A DNA stretch of 64,000 nucleotides. It comes from Brevundimonas alba. Lineage in GTDB: Bacteria; Pseudomonadota; Alphaproteobacteria; Caulobacterales; Caulobacteraceae. Both the position numbers and the translations under genes were made by a program. The stretch covers positions 1,435,501 to 1,499,500 of the forward strand of contig NZ_JAATJM010000001.1 in the NCBI RefSeq assembly GCF_011927945.1. Reading direction: 5' to 3'. The notes under the pieces were generated by a model. That model saw nothing but the letters and a program-made list of their open reading frames with translations. It did not search any database and had not been told where the DNA came from. Below are positions 46,431 through 55,789 of the stretch, in pieces; within the stretch, counting starts at the first letter, position 1, and every line of letters starts with the position of its first letter.

Positions 46431-47452
46431 GCGCCCTCTTCGAGCATGGCGGAGAAGGCGGGGGTGATGGTCTCGGTGAGGCCGTCCTCGCCGCGCACCA
46501 CGAAGGCGGCGGCGATGTTCATGGCCTCCGCGAAGGCGAGGCCTTCTTCAGAGCCCATGACGGTCAGGGCCGTGGCCATGGCGTCTGCGTAGATGGCGGT
46601 GTCGGCGAGCACTGTGACGGAGGCGACGCCGGTGTCGACCGGACGCCCGGTGCGGCCGTCGAGGGTGTGGCTGTAGGTCTGGCCATAGACTTCGTAGCGG
46701 CGAACCCAGTCTCCCGAGGTGGCGACAGCCATGTCGAAGAGTGCGGCGACGGTGCGGGGGGCGGGAGAGCCGGGGGCCTGTTCCAGCTGGACCCACCACG
46801 GCTGGCCGTCGGGCTTGACGCCGGCGCCGCGCAGCTCGCCGCCGATCTCCACGAGGTGGTGGGTCGCGCCCATGGCCGTGAGCCGCTCCGACAGCCGGTC
46901 GACGGCATGGCCCTTGGCGATGCCGGAGAGGTCGAGCTTGACGCCGCCCAGCTGCTGGACCGCGCGGGCCTCGCGGTTGAGGCGCAGACGGCCCCAGCCG
47001 CTGAGGGCGAGGGCGGCGGCGATCTCGTCCTCGAAGGGCACGGTCGGACCCACGCCGAAGGCGTCCAGCGGCCGCGGTCCCGGCGGGCCGAAACCCCACA
47101 GATCGACGAGCGCGCCCAAGGTCGGATCGACTGCGCCATTGGTCTCGTCCGCCAGATCGAGGGCGGCGTTGAGCAACGTCCAGAACGGCTCTGATACCGC
47201 CCAGAAGCCCGGCGGAGCGGCGTTCAGGCGCGACAGTTCGGAGCGGGGCTCCCAATGGCTGAAGAGCAGGATGATGCGTTTCAGCTCATCCTCGATGGCC
47301 GACTGAAAATCGGCGCGGGCGGACCCCGGCGGCGGTGAGAGGCGCACCGCCCAGGTGGTGCCCATGCTCTCGCCGGCGAAGTCCCAGATCAGGTCCGACG
47401 GCGGGCGAGAGGGCGCCCTTCCGTGGGCCGGGATCAGCACGCGGTTGTCCAC
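46427..47452 (-). CDS. apbE: FAD:protein FMN transferase ApbE
   Basis: About 341 residues. ApbE hallmarks: AGESMGTTWAVRL at the N-terminal core, VDPTLGALVDLWGFG, VKLDLSGIAKGHAVD, EIGGELRGAG, SHTLDGRTGRPV and the Mg-binding DAMATALTVMG. It attaches FMN through a phosphoester to Thr/Ser of partner proteins outside the cytoplasm. A candidate target is the neighbouring DUF2271 protein. No classic lipoprotein signal is seen. The start is uncertain: GTG 47452 is chosen because no ATG exists upstream of the MGTTW motif. Confidence 0.86.
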   Translation of the reverse strand: MDNRVLIPAHGRAPSRPPSDLIWDFAGESMGTTWAVRLSPPPGSARADFQSAIEDELKRIILLFSHWEPRSELSRLNAAPPGFWAVSEPFWTLLNAALDLADETNGAVDPTLGALVDLWGFGPPGPRPLDAFGVGPTVPFEDEIAAALALSGWGRLRLNREARAVQQLGGVKLDLSGIAKGHAVDRLSERLTAMGATHHLVEIGGELRGAGVKPDGQPWWVQLEQAPGSPAPRTVAALFDMAVATSGDWVRRYEVYGQTYSHTLDGRTGRPVDTGVASVTVLADTAIYADAMATALTVMGSEEGLAFAEAMNIAAAFVVRGEDGLTETITPAFSAMLEEGA

Positions 47453-47520
47453 GCGCGGTCCGCCGTCGCCGATCAGGATGGGCGGCGGGGCGGAGCGGTT
47501 CGCGGCGGACGGTCCGTCGG

Positions 47521-48321
47521 TCAGGGCAGGACTTCCATGACCGCGACGTACTGGGCATTCGCGGCGATGGTCTCGCCCTGCGCCGGGGTGCGGACGGTGG
47601 CGTTCAGCCAGTACATGCCGGGCTCGGGCCAGGTGACGGTGAAGGCGCCGTCGGCGCCGGTGGTGACCGTCATCTCTTCCGGATTGTCGCGGTAGCGCGT
47701 GCCGCCGCGGGCGACGGTGACCTCGACGCCCGACGCTGCAACGCCGTCCATCGACAGTTTGAAGGTGGCCGCTTCGCCCGCGGCCAGATCGTTGGGGTGG
47801 GTGACCGGGATCAGCACCAGTCCGCTGGCAGGATTGGTGAAGACGGTGTCGGTCGGGGCGCCGAGGGTGACGAAGGTCTCGACCCGGTTCGACGTGCGGG
47901 TGGCGACCACATCGGTGGCGCCCGCCGGGATGGCGCCCGGGAATTCGGCGGCCTGACCGCGCCAGCGCTTCTCTTCGCCATTCTCCCTGTAGGTGGCGTT
48001 GATGCCGCTGGAGACATTGGCGACCTTCCAGGTGCCCGGCTGCGTCAGGTGCAGGTCGAAGGACGAGCGGTAGCGGGCGCGGACCATGTTCTCGGGCTGG
48101 GCGGTCGAGCCGTCCGGCGCCGTGATGACCAGGCCGGCGAGGTTCATGGCGGCGTGGTCGGGGATGAAGACGCCGTTGGACATGCCGGCGTCGAAGCCGA
48201 CCCAGGCGTCGGCGCCCGAGAGGACCGTGGAGGTCGGAGCCAGCCATGCGCGGTGGGCCTGGGCCGACATCGGCAGGGCCAGCGTCGCGAGAGCGGCGAT
48301 AAGAGCGATCGACTTCTTCAT
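47521..48321 (-). CDS. DUF4198 periplasmic protein
   Basis: A 266-residue secreted protein (signal peptide MKKSIALIAALATLALPMSAQA). The mature N-terminus HRAWLAPTSTVLSGADAWVGFDAGMSN is typical of DUF4198, a family near metal-uptake genes; the early His could bind metal. The C-terminal half is a beta-sandwich (TFKLSMDGVAASGVEVTVARGG). It lies between apbE and DUF2271 with short gaps. Confidence 0.88.
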   Translation of the reverse strand: MKKSIALIAALATLALPMSAQAHRAWLAPTSTVLSGADAWVGFDAGMSNGVFIPDHAAMNLAGLVITAPDGSTAQPENMVRARYRSSFDLHLTQPGTWKVANVSSGINATYRENGEEKRWRGQAAEFPGAIPAGATDVVATRTSNRVETFVTLGAPTDTVFTNPASGLVLIPVTHPNDLAAGEAATFKLSMDGVAASGVEVTVARGGTRYRDNPEEMTVTTGADGAFTVTWPEPGMYWLNATVRTPAQGETIAANAQYVAVMEVLP

Positions 48322-48333
48322 GGCGATGATCCT

Positions 48334-48840
48334 TTAGCGGGTGACGGTGAGGCTGACGGCGCCGAGTTCGGTGGAGCCGGAGGCGCGGGCGGTATTGGCG
48401 GCGCCCCAGCGGAAGGGAACGCGGACGACCTCGCGGCCGCCCAGTTCGCGGGCCGCCTCGATGACCACGACATAGTCTCCGGCGGGCAGGCCGGCGAGAC
48501 GGGCGCCGGGGACCGAGACCGTCTGGCGACCGGGCGCCTTGGTCGCGCTGGAAACGCCGTCGGCGGGCAGGGTCATGGCGCGGCCGCCACGGCGCCACCA
48601 GGTGCGCATGTCCTTGAGCCAGTCCTTGCCTTCGGCGACGTTGGAAACCTCGTACCAGACCGCGAGGGTGCGGACCGCCGTGTTGTCGGGCCGCTCGATC
48701 CAGACCGCGACATAGGGGCGGTGATAGGCGGCGACGGAGAGGCGGGGAATCTCGACCGAGACGTTCAGGTCGCCGGCAAGGGCCGGCGCGGCGGCGGCGC
48801 TTGCCATGGCGGCTGTGGCGGCGAGGGTGAGCTTACGCAT
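48334..48840 (-). CDS. DUF2271 periplasmic protein, candidate FMN-carrying substrate of ApbE
   Basis: A 168-residue secreted protein (signal cut after ALA, residue 22). Conserved DUF2271 features: PYVAVWIERPDNTAVRTLAVWYE, WLKDMRTWWRRGG and DGVSSATKAPG. The last contains S-S-A-T (Ser97-Thr100), which resembles the [ST]-[GS]-A-[ST] flavinylation site used by ApbE; Thr100 is the predicted attachment residue. Role as a periplasmic flavin electron carrier is inferred. Confidence 0.86.
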   Translation of the reverse strand: MRKLTLAATAAMASAAAAPALAGDLNVSVEIPRLSVAAYHRPYVAVWIERPDNTAVRTLAVWYEVSNVAEGKDWLKDMRTWWRRGGRAMTLPADGVSSATKAPGRQTVSVPGARLAGLPAGDYVVVIEAARELGGREVVRVPFRWGAANTARASGSTELGAVSLTVTR

Positions 48841-48850
48841 GGGGCACTCG

Positions 48851-49501
48851 TCAGTGAATGAACAGCAGGGCGATGAGGGCGGGGATCAGCAGGCCGAGCC
48901 CGAGGAGGGGCCATGTCGAGGGGCGCTGGCGGGCGTGCATCCATGTCAGGCCGAAGCCGGTGACGGCGAAGATCAGGCAGGCGGCGGCGAAGACGTCGAT
49001 GAACCAGTACCAGACGGGGCCCGTGTTGCGGCCTTTGTGCAGGTCGTTGAGCCAGGCGATCCAGCCGCGGGTCGTGCGCTCGCGCAGGGCCTCGCCGGTG
49101 GCCCGGTCGATGGTAAGCCAGCCGTCGCCGCCGGGCTCGGGCAGGGCAATGTAGATCTCTTCGGCTGTGGTCTCGGTGGGGTGCCCGGAGACCTGCACCT
49201 TGAAGGCGTCCGAGGCCCAGCGGGCGACGGCGTCGGGAACCGGCTCGGTGGTCTCTTCCGGGAAGGCGGTCAGCCGCTCCAGCAGCGGGGCGGGCACGGC
49301 GCCGGTCTGTTCGACCGTGATGGGCTCGGCGGGGATCTGGCGGGCGTGGTTCAGGGTGATGCCGGTGACGGCGAACAGCATCAGGCCGATCAGGCTGAGG
49401 GCCGCCGAAATCCAGTGCCACTGATGCAGCTGCTTGAGCCAGAACGAGCGTCTGGCGTTGAGGGCCTTCGGGGGCCGTGCGGGCGTGGCGGCGTCGGTCA
49501 C
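48851..49501 (-). CDS. PepSY-associated transmembrane protein
   Basis: A 216-residue membrane protein with an N-terminal helix after a basic segment (WLKQLHQWHWISAALSLIGLMLF...), a periplasmic PepSY-like domain (DAFKVQVSGHP, DGWLTIDRATGEALRERTTRG) and two C-terminal helices. His residues near the helices (LHQWHW, NDLHKGRN, WMHARQR) could bind haem. Such proteins are suspected ferric-siderophore reductases. GTG 49501 is the likely start; the frame upstream belongs to the TonB receptor's region. Confidence 0.85.
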   Translation of the reverse strand: MTDAATPARPPKALNARRSFWLKQLHQWHWISAALSLIGLMLFAVTGITLNHARQIPAEPITVEQTGAVPAPLLERLTAFPEETTEPVPDAVARWASDAFKVQVSGHPTETTAEEIYIALPEPGGDGWLTIDRATGEALRERTTRGWIAWLNDLHKGRNTGPVWYWFIDVFAAACLIFAVTGFGLTWMHARQRPSTWPLLGLGLLIPALIALLFIH

Positions 49502-49541
49502 CAACGGCTTGTGCCGAACTTGCGAACGGTTTGCAAGAGCG

Positions 49542-51554
49542 TCAGCGCGTGAGTCTGACGCCGAGGCTGAGGGTGCGGGGCGGGCCGAAGCCGGCGACGC
49601 CCGTAGCGGTTTCGGAAACCTCGACCTCGGCATCGAACAGATTGTCGGCGGCGAGCCAGAGCGTGGCCGAGGGCGAGAGGGTCCAGTCGGCGCGGAGATC
49701 GACGGTGGCGGCGGGGTCGAGAACCCGGCTGTTGAGGTCGTCCTCGAAGCGGCGGCTCTCCCAGCGGAGGTCGGCGGCGAGGGTCAGGCGGTCGAGGGGG
49801 CGCCAGTCGGCGCCGGCGACGGCGCTCCAGATCGGGGCTTGGGCCGGGCGCAGGCCGGTCAGCTGCGGGGCCATGGCGCCGCCGTCCACGCGGGCGTCGG
49901 TGGCGGAGAGGGCGGCGCGGAGGGAGAAGGCGTCCGACAGGTCGATGCGGCCGTCGACCTCGATGCCTGTCGCCTCGATCGTCCCGGCGTTCATCCGCTG
50001 GCGCAGGACGCCGCCGGCGGGGACGAAGCCGGCGCGGGGGAAGGTGGCCGGGCCGGTGCCGACGGTGACGTTGACGATGGCGTCCTCGACGGAGGTCCAG
50101 AAGGCGGTGGCGGTGAGCTCAGCGCGGTCGCCAGTCCATGACCAGCCGGCCTCGACGCCGGTGAGGCGCTCGGGCTCCAGGCCGGCGTTGGCTTCGGTCA
50201 GGTCGTTGCCAACCCGGAACGGACGGTGGAGCTCGTTCAGGGTGGCGGGGCGGAAGCCGGAGTAGGCGGCGAGGCGCAGCGCCTGTCCCGAACCGATGTC
50301 GCGTCGGGCGGCGAGGCGGGCGCTGACGACCTGACCGGAACGGTCGGGGTCGGTTTCGTCGAGGGTCGGCAAGCCGGTGGCGAGATCGCGTTCGAGACGG
50401 CGGCCCTCACTGTTGGACCAGGCGTCGTAGCGGAGGCCGCCGGCGACGAGCCATGCGCCACTGGTCCATGAGCCTTCGCCGTAGACGCCGGCGACGGAGG
50501 TCTCGCCGCCGGCGATGCGGTCGCGGGTGAAGGCACCGGACATAAAGCGGAAGCGTTCGCGGGTTTCGCCCTCGCTGAAGCGGGCGTCGGCGCCGAGCTC
50601 CCATTCAAGGCGGGCGACGCCGCTGACGACGACGCGGCGGAGGGCGGCGTTGGCGCCCCATCCGGTGGCGGGGGTTTCGTACTGGTCGTTGGCGGGGGTG
50701 GTGGAGGCGCGGTCAGCGGAGACGGCGACGGAGCTGTTGGTCAGATCGCTCTCGCGGCGCCACGCCTGCAGCCGCCAGCCGGGACGGTCGGCGCTGGGCG
50801 GGAGGGCGGCGGTGGCGGAGAGGGCCGAGCCGCTGGCGGTGGCCCGGGCGCCGGCGAGACCGGAGCCGCGGTCCTCCTCGAAGGCGGAGGCGCGGAGGGA
50901 CAGGGCGGCCTCGCCCAAGGGGATGTCGGCGCGGAGGGCGGCGGCGCGGACCCCGAGATCGAGAGGGGTATCGGCGGCGCCGGCGTCGGGGCCGCGGATG
51001 GGGACGTAGCCGTCGCTGGTTTCATAGAGGCCGGAGGCGACGAGGCGCGCAGGTCCAAGGTTCGCTGCGCCGGATGCGCCGAGGCGGGCGCCGCCGCGCT
51101 CTGACAGAGAGGCGTTGAGGACGGAGCCGTCGTCGCGCTCGCGCAGCTGGATCACGCCGGTGAGGGCGCCCGCGCCGTAAGGACCGGCGCCGGAGCCGCG
51201 GACGATGTCGAGGCCGGAGAGGCTTTCGGTCGGGACCTGCGACCAGATCACCCAGCCGCCGAACGGATCATTCAGCGGCACGCCGTCGAGGGTGACCAGG
51301 GTGCGGCCGGCGCCGGACGGCGCGATGGCGCGCAGGCTGATGCCCTGGGTGGTGGGGTTGGCCGAGAGGCTGGAGGTGCGACGGAACAGGGAGACGGCGG
51401 GGACGGAGGCGAGGGCCTCGTCGAGGCGCTGCTGGCCGCGCAGGTCTTCCTCGTCGCGGCGGATGACGGAGAAGGCGGCCTCGCCGGCCGCGGGCGGGAG
51501 ACGGGCGCCGGTGACGACGACCTCGGGGAGCTGCGGCGGGGCGTCCTGTATCAT
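49542..51554 (-). CDS. TonB-dependent receptor lacking a visible signal peptide
   Basis: A 670-residue receptor with a plug ([52 protein letters not shown]) and a barrel ending in [10 protein letters not shown]. The chain begins [14 protein letters not shown], right at the plug, without a signal sequence. The frame upstream of the ATG has no start codon and no hydrophobic stretch, as it overlaps the 3' end of the Mur-ligase gene (ATGA overlap). Either the signal was lost, a frameshift hides it, or translation starts atypically. It heads the PepSY/ApbE cluster, suggesting a metal-chelate cargo. Confidence 0.88.
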   Translation of the reverse strand: MIQDAPPQLPEVVVTGARLPPAAGEAAFSVIRRDEEDLRGQQRLDEALASVPAVSLFRRTSSLSANPTTQGISLRAIAPSGAGRTLVTLDGVPLNDPFGGWVIWSQVPTESLSGLDIVRGSGAGPYGAGALTGVIQLRERDDGSVLNASLSERGGARLGASGAANLGPARLVASGLYETSDGYVPIRGPDAGAADTPLDLGVRAAALRADIPLGEAALSLRASAFEEDRGSGLAGARATASGSALSATAALPPSADRPGWRLQAWRRESDLTNSSVAVSADRASTTPANDQYETPATGWGANAALRRVVVSGVARLEWELGADARFSEGETRERFRFMSGAFTRDRIAGGETSVAGVYGEGSWTSGAWLVAGGLRYDAWSNSEGRRLERDLATGLPTLDETDPDRSGQVVSARLAARRDIGSGQALRLAAYSGFRPATLNELHRPFRVGNDLTEANAGLEPERLTGVEAGWSWTGDRAELTATAFWTSVEDAIVNVTVGTGPATFPRAGFVPAGGVLRQRMNAGTIEATGIEVDGRIDLSDAFSLRAALSATDARVDGGAMAPQLTGLRPAQAPIWSAVAGADWRPLDRLTLAADLRWESRRFEDDLNSRVLDPAATVDLRADWTLSPSATLWLAADNLFDAEVEVSETATGVAGFGPPRTLSLGVRLTR

Positions 51555-52972
51555 CCGGCCGAAGCGCGCAGGCGCTCCAGAAGCTCCGCTGCGAAGGTGG
51601 AAAGGGTGTCGTCGCGGGCCCCCATGACGACGATCCGGTCGCCGGGGCGGGCGAGGTCGACCAGGCGATCGCCGCAGGCTTCGCGGGTGGGCAGGGCTTC
51701 GGCGGAGCGGCCGGCGGCGCGGATGCCCGAAGCGATGTCCTCGCTGCCGACGCTGCGGTCCGTGGTGCCGCCGTAATAGACGGGCTCGGGCATCAGCAGG
51801 ACGTCGTCGGAGCGGAGCAGGCCGGTGAAGCCGTCGATGAACTCGTGCTTCATCAGCTTCAGCGGGCCGAAGCCGTGGGGCTGGAACAGGATCAGCAGGC
51901 GGCCGTCGAAGGCGTGCAGGGTCTTGAGGGTGGCGGCGATCTTGTCGGGGTTATGGGCGAAGTCGTCGATGACGGTGACGCCGGCGGCGGTCCCGACCAC
52001 CTCCATGCGGCGGCCGATGCCGGAGAAGGTCTCGAGAGCGGCGACGGCGTGATCCAGCGGCACGCCGATGGCCCGGACGGCGCCGAGGGCGGCGAGGGCG
52101 TTGGCGACGTTATGCGCGCCAGGGACGTTGAGGGTGACCGGCAGGGTCTGGCCTGAGGCGCGGTCCGTCAGGTCGAAACGCATACCGGTGGGCTGGGGGA
52201 TCAGGTCGTGGGCGGAGAGGTCGGCGGTCGCATTGCCCAGGGCGAAGGTGACGACCGCGTCGCCGCGTCCGGTCTCGACCATCTGCTGGGCGAGGGCGGC
52301 GGTCTCGGGGTTGTCCAGGTTGAGCACGGCCGTGGTGGAGCGGGCGGTGAAGCCGCCGAACAGGTCGCGCAGTTCCTCCATCGACTTGTGGTCGAGCGAG
52401 ATGTTGGAGACGACGGCGACGGTCGGGTCGTAGCGGGCGATGGAGCCGTCGGACTCGTCGACCTCGGCGACGAACAGGTCGCGGCCGCCGATCAGGGCGC
52501 TGGCGAACGGATGGTCGGCGTCGGCGAAATTGCGCATCACCGCGCCGTTCATGACGGTGGGCTCGCGGCCGGCCTGATGCAGGATCCAGGCGATCATGCC
52601 GGTGATGGTCGACTTGCCGCTGGTGCCGGCGACCCCGATGGAGGTCGGGGCGGCGTTGAATATCTGGCTGAGCAATCCAGGACGGGAGACGATGCGGGCG
52701 CCGGCGCGACGGGCGGCGCCGATGTCGGGGACGGTGTCCTCGATGGCGCCGGTGGCGACGACGGTCTGGGCGGCGCGGGTGACGCCGGAGCCGTCCTGCG
52801 GATGCAGGGTGACCCCATGGGCCTCGAGCCAGGCGAATTTCTCGGGCGTGCGGCCCTGGTCGCGGGAGCGGTCGGAGCCTTCGATCCGGCCGCCTTGCGC
52901 CTGCACGATCATCGCCAGGGGCAGCATGCCCGAGCCGCCGATGCCGCAGAAGAAATAGTCGTCTTGATTCAT
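51551..52972 (-). CDS. mpl: Mpl-like Mur ligase (UDP-MurNAc:peptide ligase)
   Basis: A 473-residue Mur ligase. N-terminal [18 protein letters not shown] loop [15 protein letters not shown], central [13 protein letters not shown] and C-terminal [14 protein letters not shown]. MurC and Mpl normally have GTHGKTT; the GTSGKST loop here is a variant. Length and motifs fit Mpl (tripeptide recycling onto UDP-MurNAc) or a MurC-like relative. Divergent LD-carboxypeptidase 66 bases away favours Mpl and peptidoglycan recycling. Confidence 0.78.
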   Translation of the reverse strand: MNQDDYFFCGIGGSGMLPLAMIVQAQGGRIEGSDRSRDQGRTPEKFAWLEAHGVTLHPQDGSGVTRAAQTVVATGAIEDTVPDIGAARRAGARIVSRPGLLSQIFNAAPTSIGVAGTSGKSTITGMIAWILHQAGREPTVMNGAVMRNFADADHPFASALIGGRDLFVAEVDESDGSIARYDPTVAVVSNISLDHKSMEELRDLFGGFTARSTTAVLNLDNPETAALAQQMVETGRGDAVVTFALGNATADLSAHDLIPQPTGMRFDLTDRASGQTLPVTLNVPGAHNVANALAALGAVRAIGVPLDHAVAALETFSGIGRRMEVVGTAAGVTVIDDFAHNPDKIAATLKTLHAFDGRLLILFQPHGFGPLKLMKHEFIDGFTGLLRSDDVLLMPEPVYYGGTTDRSVGSEDIASGIRAAGRSAEALPTREACGDRLVDLARPGDRIVVMGARDDTLSTFAAELLERLRASAG

Positions 52973-53038
52973 GAGGGCGAAACCGGGGAATGTCCGGCGG
53001 CCTGACTAGCACGGTCGGGCGGGGAGGCCAGCGGCCAG

Positions 53039-53860
53039 ATGAAGATCGGCATCGTCAACGCCAGTTCGCGCTTCAGTCGGGAGCGGGCCGAGGCCGTCCA
53101 CGCATGGTTCGCTGCCAATGTGCCGGACGGGTCGATCAAGGTGGTGTTTCACCCGGCCAGCTTCGGCAAGCACGGCCATTTCGGGGGCGACGACGCGAGC
53201 CGTGCGGCGGCCTTCGTGGAATACGCCAATGATCCGCGGCTGGACGCGGTGTGGTTCGCGCGCGGTGGATACGGATCGTGCCGGATCGCCGAGGCGGTGC
53301 TGCCGCGGCTGACGGAGGTCGCGCGGAAGAAGCGGTATCTGGGCTATTCGGACGCGGGGACCCTGCTGGCCGGGCTCTACAAGGCGGGGTTTCCGCATGT
53401 GGCGCACGGGCCGATGGCCTCGGACGCGGTGCGTCATGACGCGACGGCGTGGCGGGCGCTGAACTGGCTGAAGAGCGGCGACAAGGCGTCGTGGGAACCG
53501 TCGCTGCATGAGGATGGGCGGCCCGCCGTGGCGTTCAATCTGAGCATTCTGGACGCGTTGACGGGGACGTCGGTCGAGCCGGACCTGACCGGCCACGTGC
53601 TGATGCTGGAGGATGTGTCAGAGCCGCTGTACCGGGTCGACCGCATGATGTTCCACCTGACGGGGCAAGCGTCGATCCGGAAGGTGGCGGGCATCAGGCT
53701 GGGGCGGGTGTCGGACATCGTCGAGAACGATCCGGACTTCGGCCTGACCCCCGAGGAGATCGTCCGCTACTGGTGCCAGCGGTCGGGCATTCCGTTCCTT
53801 GGAGCCGCCGACATCGGCCATGACCGCGAGAACAAGGTGGTGCCGTTCGGGCCTCGATAG
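53039..53860 (+). CDS. ldcA: LD-carboxypeptidase (S66 family)
   Basis: A 273-residue serine peptidase removing the terminal D-Ala from murein tetrapeptides. Catalytic Ser80 in FARGGYGSCR, Glu191 in LMLEDV and His261 in DIGHDREN form the S66 triad. It has no signal peptide, so it acts in the cytosol on recycled peptides. It diverges from the Mpl-like ligase, which would use its tripeptide product. Confidence 0.92.
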   Translation: MKIGIVNASSRFSRERAEAVHAWFAANVPDGSIKVVFHPASFGKHGHFGGDDASRAAAFVEYANDPRLDAVWFARGGYGSCRIAEAVLPRLTEVARKKRYLGYSDAGTLLAGLYKAGFPHVAHGPMASDAVRHDATAWRALNWLKSGDKASWEPSLHEDGRPAVAFNLSILDALTGTSVEPDLTGHVLMLEDVSEPLYRVDRMMFHLTGQASIRKVAGIRLGRVSDIVENDPDFGLTPEEIVRYWCQRSGIPFLGAADIGHDRENKVVPFGPR

Positions 53861-53917
53861 GGGCGCGACAGCGGCGACGCTGGCGCCCGGCCATCGGCCG
53901 CGCCATGTTCGAGGCGT

Positions 53918-54865
53918 ATGAACCGTCGCAACCTGTTGATCCGGGCCGCAGGACTGGCCGCTGTCGTCGGCGGCGCCTGGTGGGCGCGCGAGACCCTGTT
54001 CTGGCCCGCGCCGGACCTGACCTTCGACGCCGGCGGAGCGACGCCGTGGCTGCCCTATGCACGGCGGGCCAATGTGCCGACGATCAAGGTTCAGGTCGGC
54101 GGACGCGAGGTGATCGCGCTGATCGACACCGGCGCCCAGTATTCCGTCATCGACCGGGCCCTGGTCGCCGCCCTGCCGCCGCAGCAGCGGGCGCTGTTCG
54201 AGATGCCGCTGGTCGCCTACGGCGTCGGCGGCGGGACGCAGATGGGGCGCGGCACGACGGTGAATGTGCGGCTGCCCGGTCTGACGATCGGCAAGCTGAG
54301 GGCCGCCATTCTGGATCTGGGGCCGCTGGCGTCGGAAGCCGGACTGAAGACGCCGCTGATCCTCGGTCGCGACGTGCTCGAGCATCTGGTGCTTGCGCTG
54401 GATCCGCAGCGTCGGCACGTGCGGCTGATCGCCCGGGAAGCGTTCGTCCGGCCGCCTGATCTCGCCCCCGCCGTGGTGCGGCGTTCGGGCGGCGGGCTGA
54501 TCGCCCAGGTCACCGTGGAGGGCGTGACGGTGGACGCCATCGTCGACACCGGCGCGTCGTCCCTGCTGGCGCTGGACAAGGCGACCGCGCAGGCAGCTGG
54601 GCTGCTCAACGGACGTCCGCAGCAGACCGGCACAAGTCTCGTGCTGGGGGGCGCGATGCAGGCGGCGGTGCTTGAGGCGCGGACGGTAACCTTCGCCGAT
54701 CACCTGTATCGGCGGGTGCAGGTGGGTGTGTTCGACCAGCCGCCGCTGCCGAATTTCCCGGGCGCCCTGATCGGCATGGAGGCGTTCGCCGGCCGCCGGG
54801 TCGCGCTGGACGTCGGCGCGGGCACGCTGCACGTCTCGCAGCCGCTGGATCTGACGGTCGGCTGA
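53918..54865 (+). CDS. Periplasmic tandem retropepsin-like aspartyl protease
   Basis: A 315-residue protein with an N-terminal Arg-Arg/hydrophobic leader (MNRRNLLIRAAGLAAVVGGAW). Two retropepsin-like domains occur in one chain, each with its Asp-Thr-Gly: Asp70 in ALIDTGAQYS and Asp210 in AIVDTGASSL, and each followed by a hydrophobic-Gly flap partner (LILGRD, ALIGME). This covalent dimer mimics a pepsin layout. In Caulobacter the aspartyl protease PerP cleaves the polarity factor PodJ; whether this is its equivalent cannot be told from sequence alone. Confidence 0.85.
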   Translation: MNRRNLLIRAAGLAAVVGGAWWARETLFWPAPDLTFDAGGATPWLPYARRANVPTIKVQVGGREVIALIDTGAQYSVIDRALVAALPPQQRALFEMPLVAYGVGGGTQMGRGTTVNVRLPGLTIGKLRAAILDLGPLASEAGLKTPLILGRDVLEHLVLALDPQRRHVRLIAREAFVRPPDLAPAVVRRSGGGLIAQVTVEGVTVDAIVDTGASSLLALDKATAQAAGLLNGRPQQTGTSLVLGGAMQAAVLEARTVTFADHLYRRVQVGVFDQPPLPNFPGALIGMEAFAGRRVALDVGAGTLHVSQPLDLTVG

Positions 54866-54871
54866 GCCGGG

Positions 54872-55720
54872 TCAGACGGCCGAGAAGGTGTCGCAGGCGG
54901 ACGGATCGCCGGCCTCGTAGCCGCGACGCAGCCACTCGGTCCGCTGGGCCGAGGAGCCGTGGGTGAAGCCCTCGGGCACGACCCGACCGCCCTGACGACG
55001 CTGAAGTGTGTCGTCGCCGATGGCCGAGGCGGTGCGCAGGCCTTCCTCCAGATCGCCGGCTTCCAGCGCCACCGCGCCGTTCGAGGCGGCGGAGGCGTTG
55101 CGGGCCCAGACGCCGGCGTAGCAGTCGGCCTGAAGCTCCAGGGCGACGGAGTAGCGGTTGGCTTCGGCCTCGCCCGAGGCGCGCTGCTGGGCGCGTTGAA
55201 CCTGATCCGAGGTGCCCATCAGGGTCTGGACGTGATGGCCGTATTCGTGGGCGATGACATAGGCGCGCGCGAAATCGGCGGCCGAGGCGCCGAGCTGGCT
55301 TTCCATCTGCTGCCAGAAGGACAGGTCGAGATACACGCGGCGATCACTGGGGCAGTAGAAGGGGCCCATGGCGGCCTGACCGAAGCCGCAGCCGGTCTGG
55401 GTGCCCTGTTCGTAGATGACGGTGGTGGGCGGGGTGTAGTTCGCCAGCTTCGTCTTCCAGACGTCGTCGACGTTCGTCCCGATCACATCGACGAAGGCGC
55501 CGGCCTGATCGGCGGGGCTACCCTGCGTCCCCTGTTGCGCGCTGCCGACGCCGCCGAGCTGGCTGGTGATCTGCTGGGTGGTTTCGGGCGGGACGCCGAA
55601 GACGAAATAGCCGATGGCCGCGAGGATCAGGGCGCCGATGCCGCCCCCCGCCATGCCCACGCCGCCCATGCCGCGCCGGTCCTCGATATTACCGCCGCGT
55701 CGTCCACCCTGCCAGCGCAT
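54872..55720 (-). CDS. Neutral zinc metallopeptidase, YpfJ family
   Basis: A 282-residue protein: a Gly/Arg-rich N-terminus, one membrane helix (about residues 24-42), then the metallopeptidase domain with zinc motif His158-Glu159-x-x-His162 in IAHEYGHHVQTLMG, and ELQADCYAGVWA supplying the third ligand region. Predicted to face the periplasm. The family is widespread with unknown substrates. It converges with the aspartyl protease gene (6-base gap). Confidence 0.9.
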   Translation of the reverse strand: MRWQGGRRGGNIEDRRGMGGVGMAGGGIGALILAAIGYFVFGVPPETTQQITSQLGGVGSAQQGTQGSPADQAGAFVDVIGTNVDDVWKTKLANYTPPTTVIYEQGTQTGCGFGQAAMGPFYCPSDRRVYLDLSFWQQMESQLGASAADFARAYVIAHEYGHHVQTLMGTSDQVQRAQQRASGEAEANRYSVALELQADCYAGVWARNASAASNGAVALEAGDLEEGLRTASAIGDDTLQRRQGGRVVPEGFTHGSSAQRTEWLRRGYEAGDPSACDTFSAV

Positions 55721-55789
55721 GCTCGCTCCCTCGTCCTGTTCAAGCCAAGCCGTAACGCAGGCGACGGTGAAGGGATGCAGAGGGGGAGT

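Noticed and set aside
46427..48598. Single 723-residue protein covering apbE and its upstream region
   Set aside because: The N-terminal 340 residues are an antisense-like Arg/Pro-rich image of the DUF4198 gene in another frame; ApbE homology begins near the MGTTW motif.
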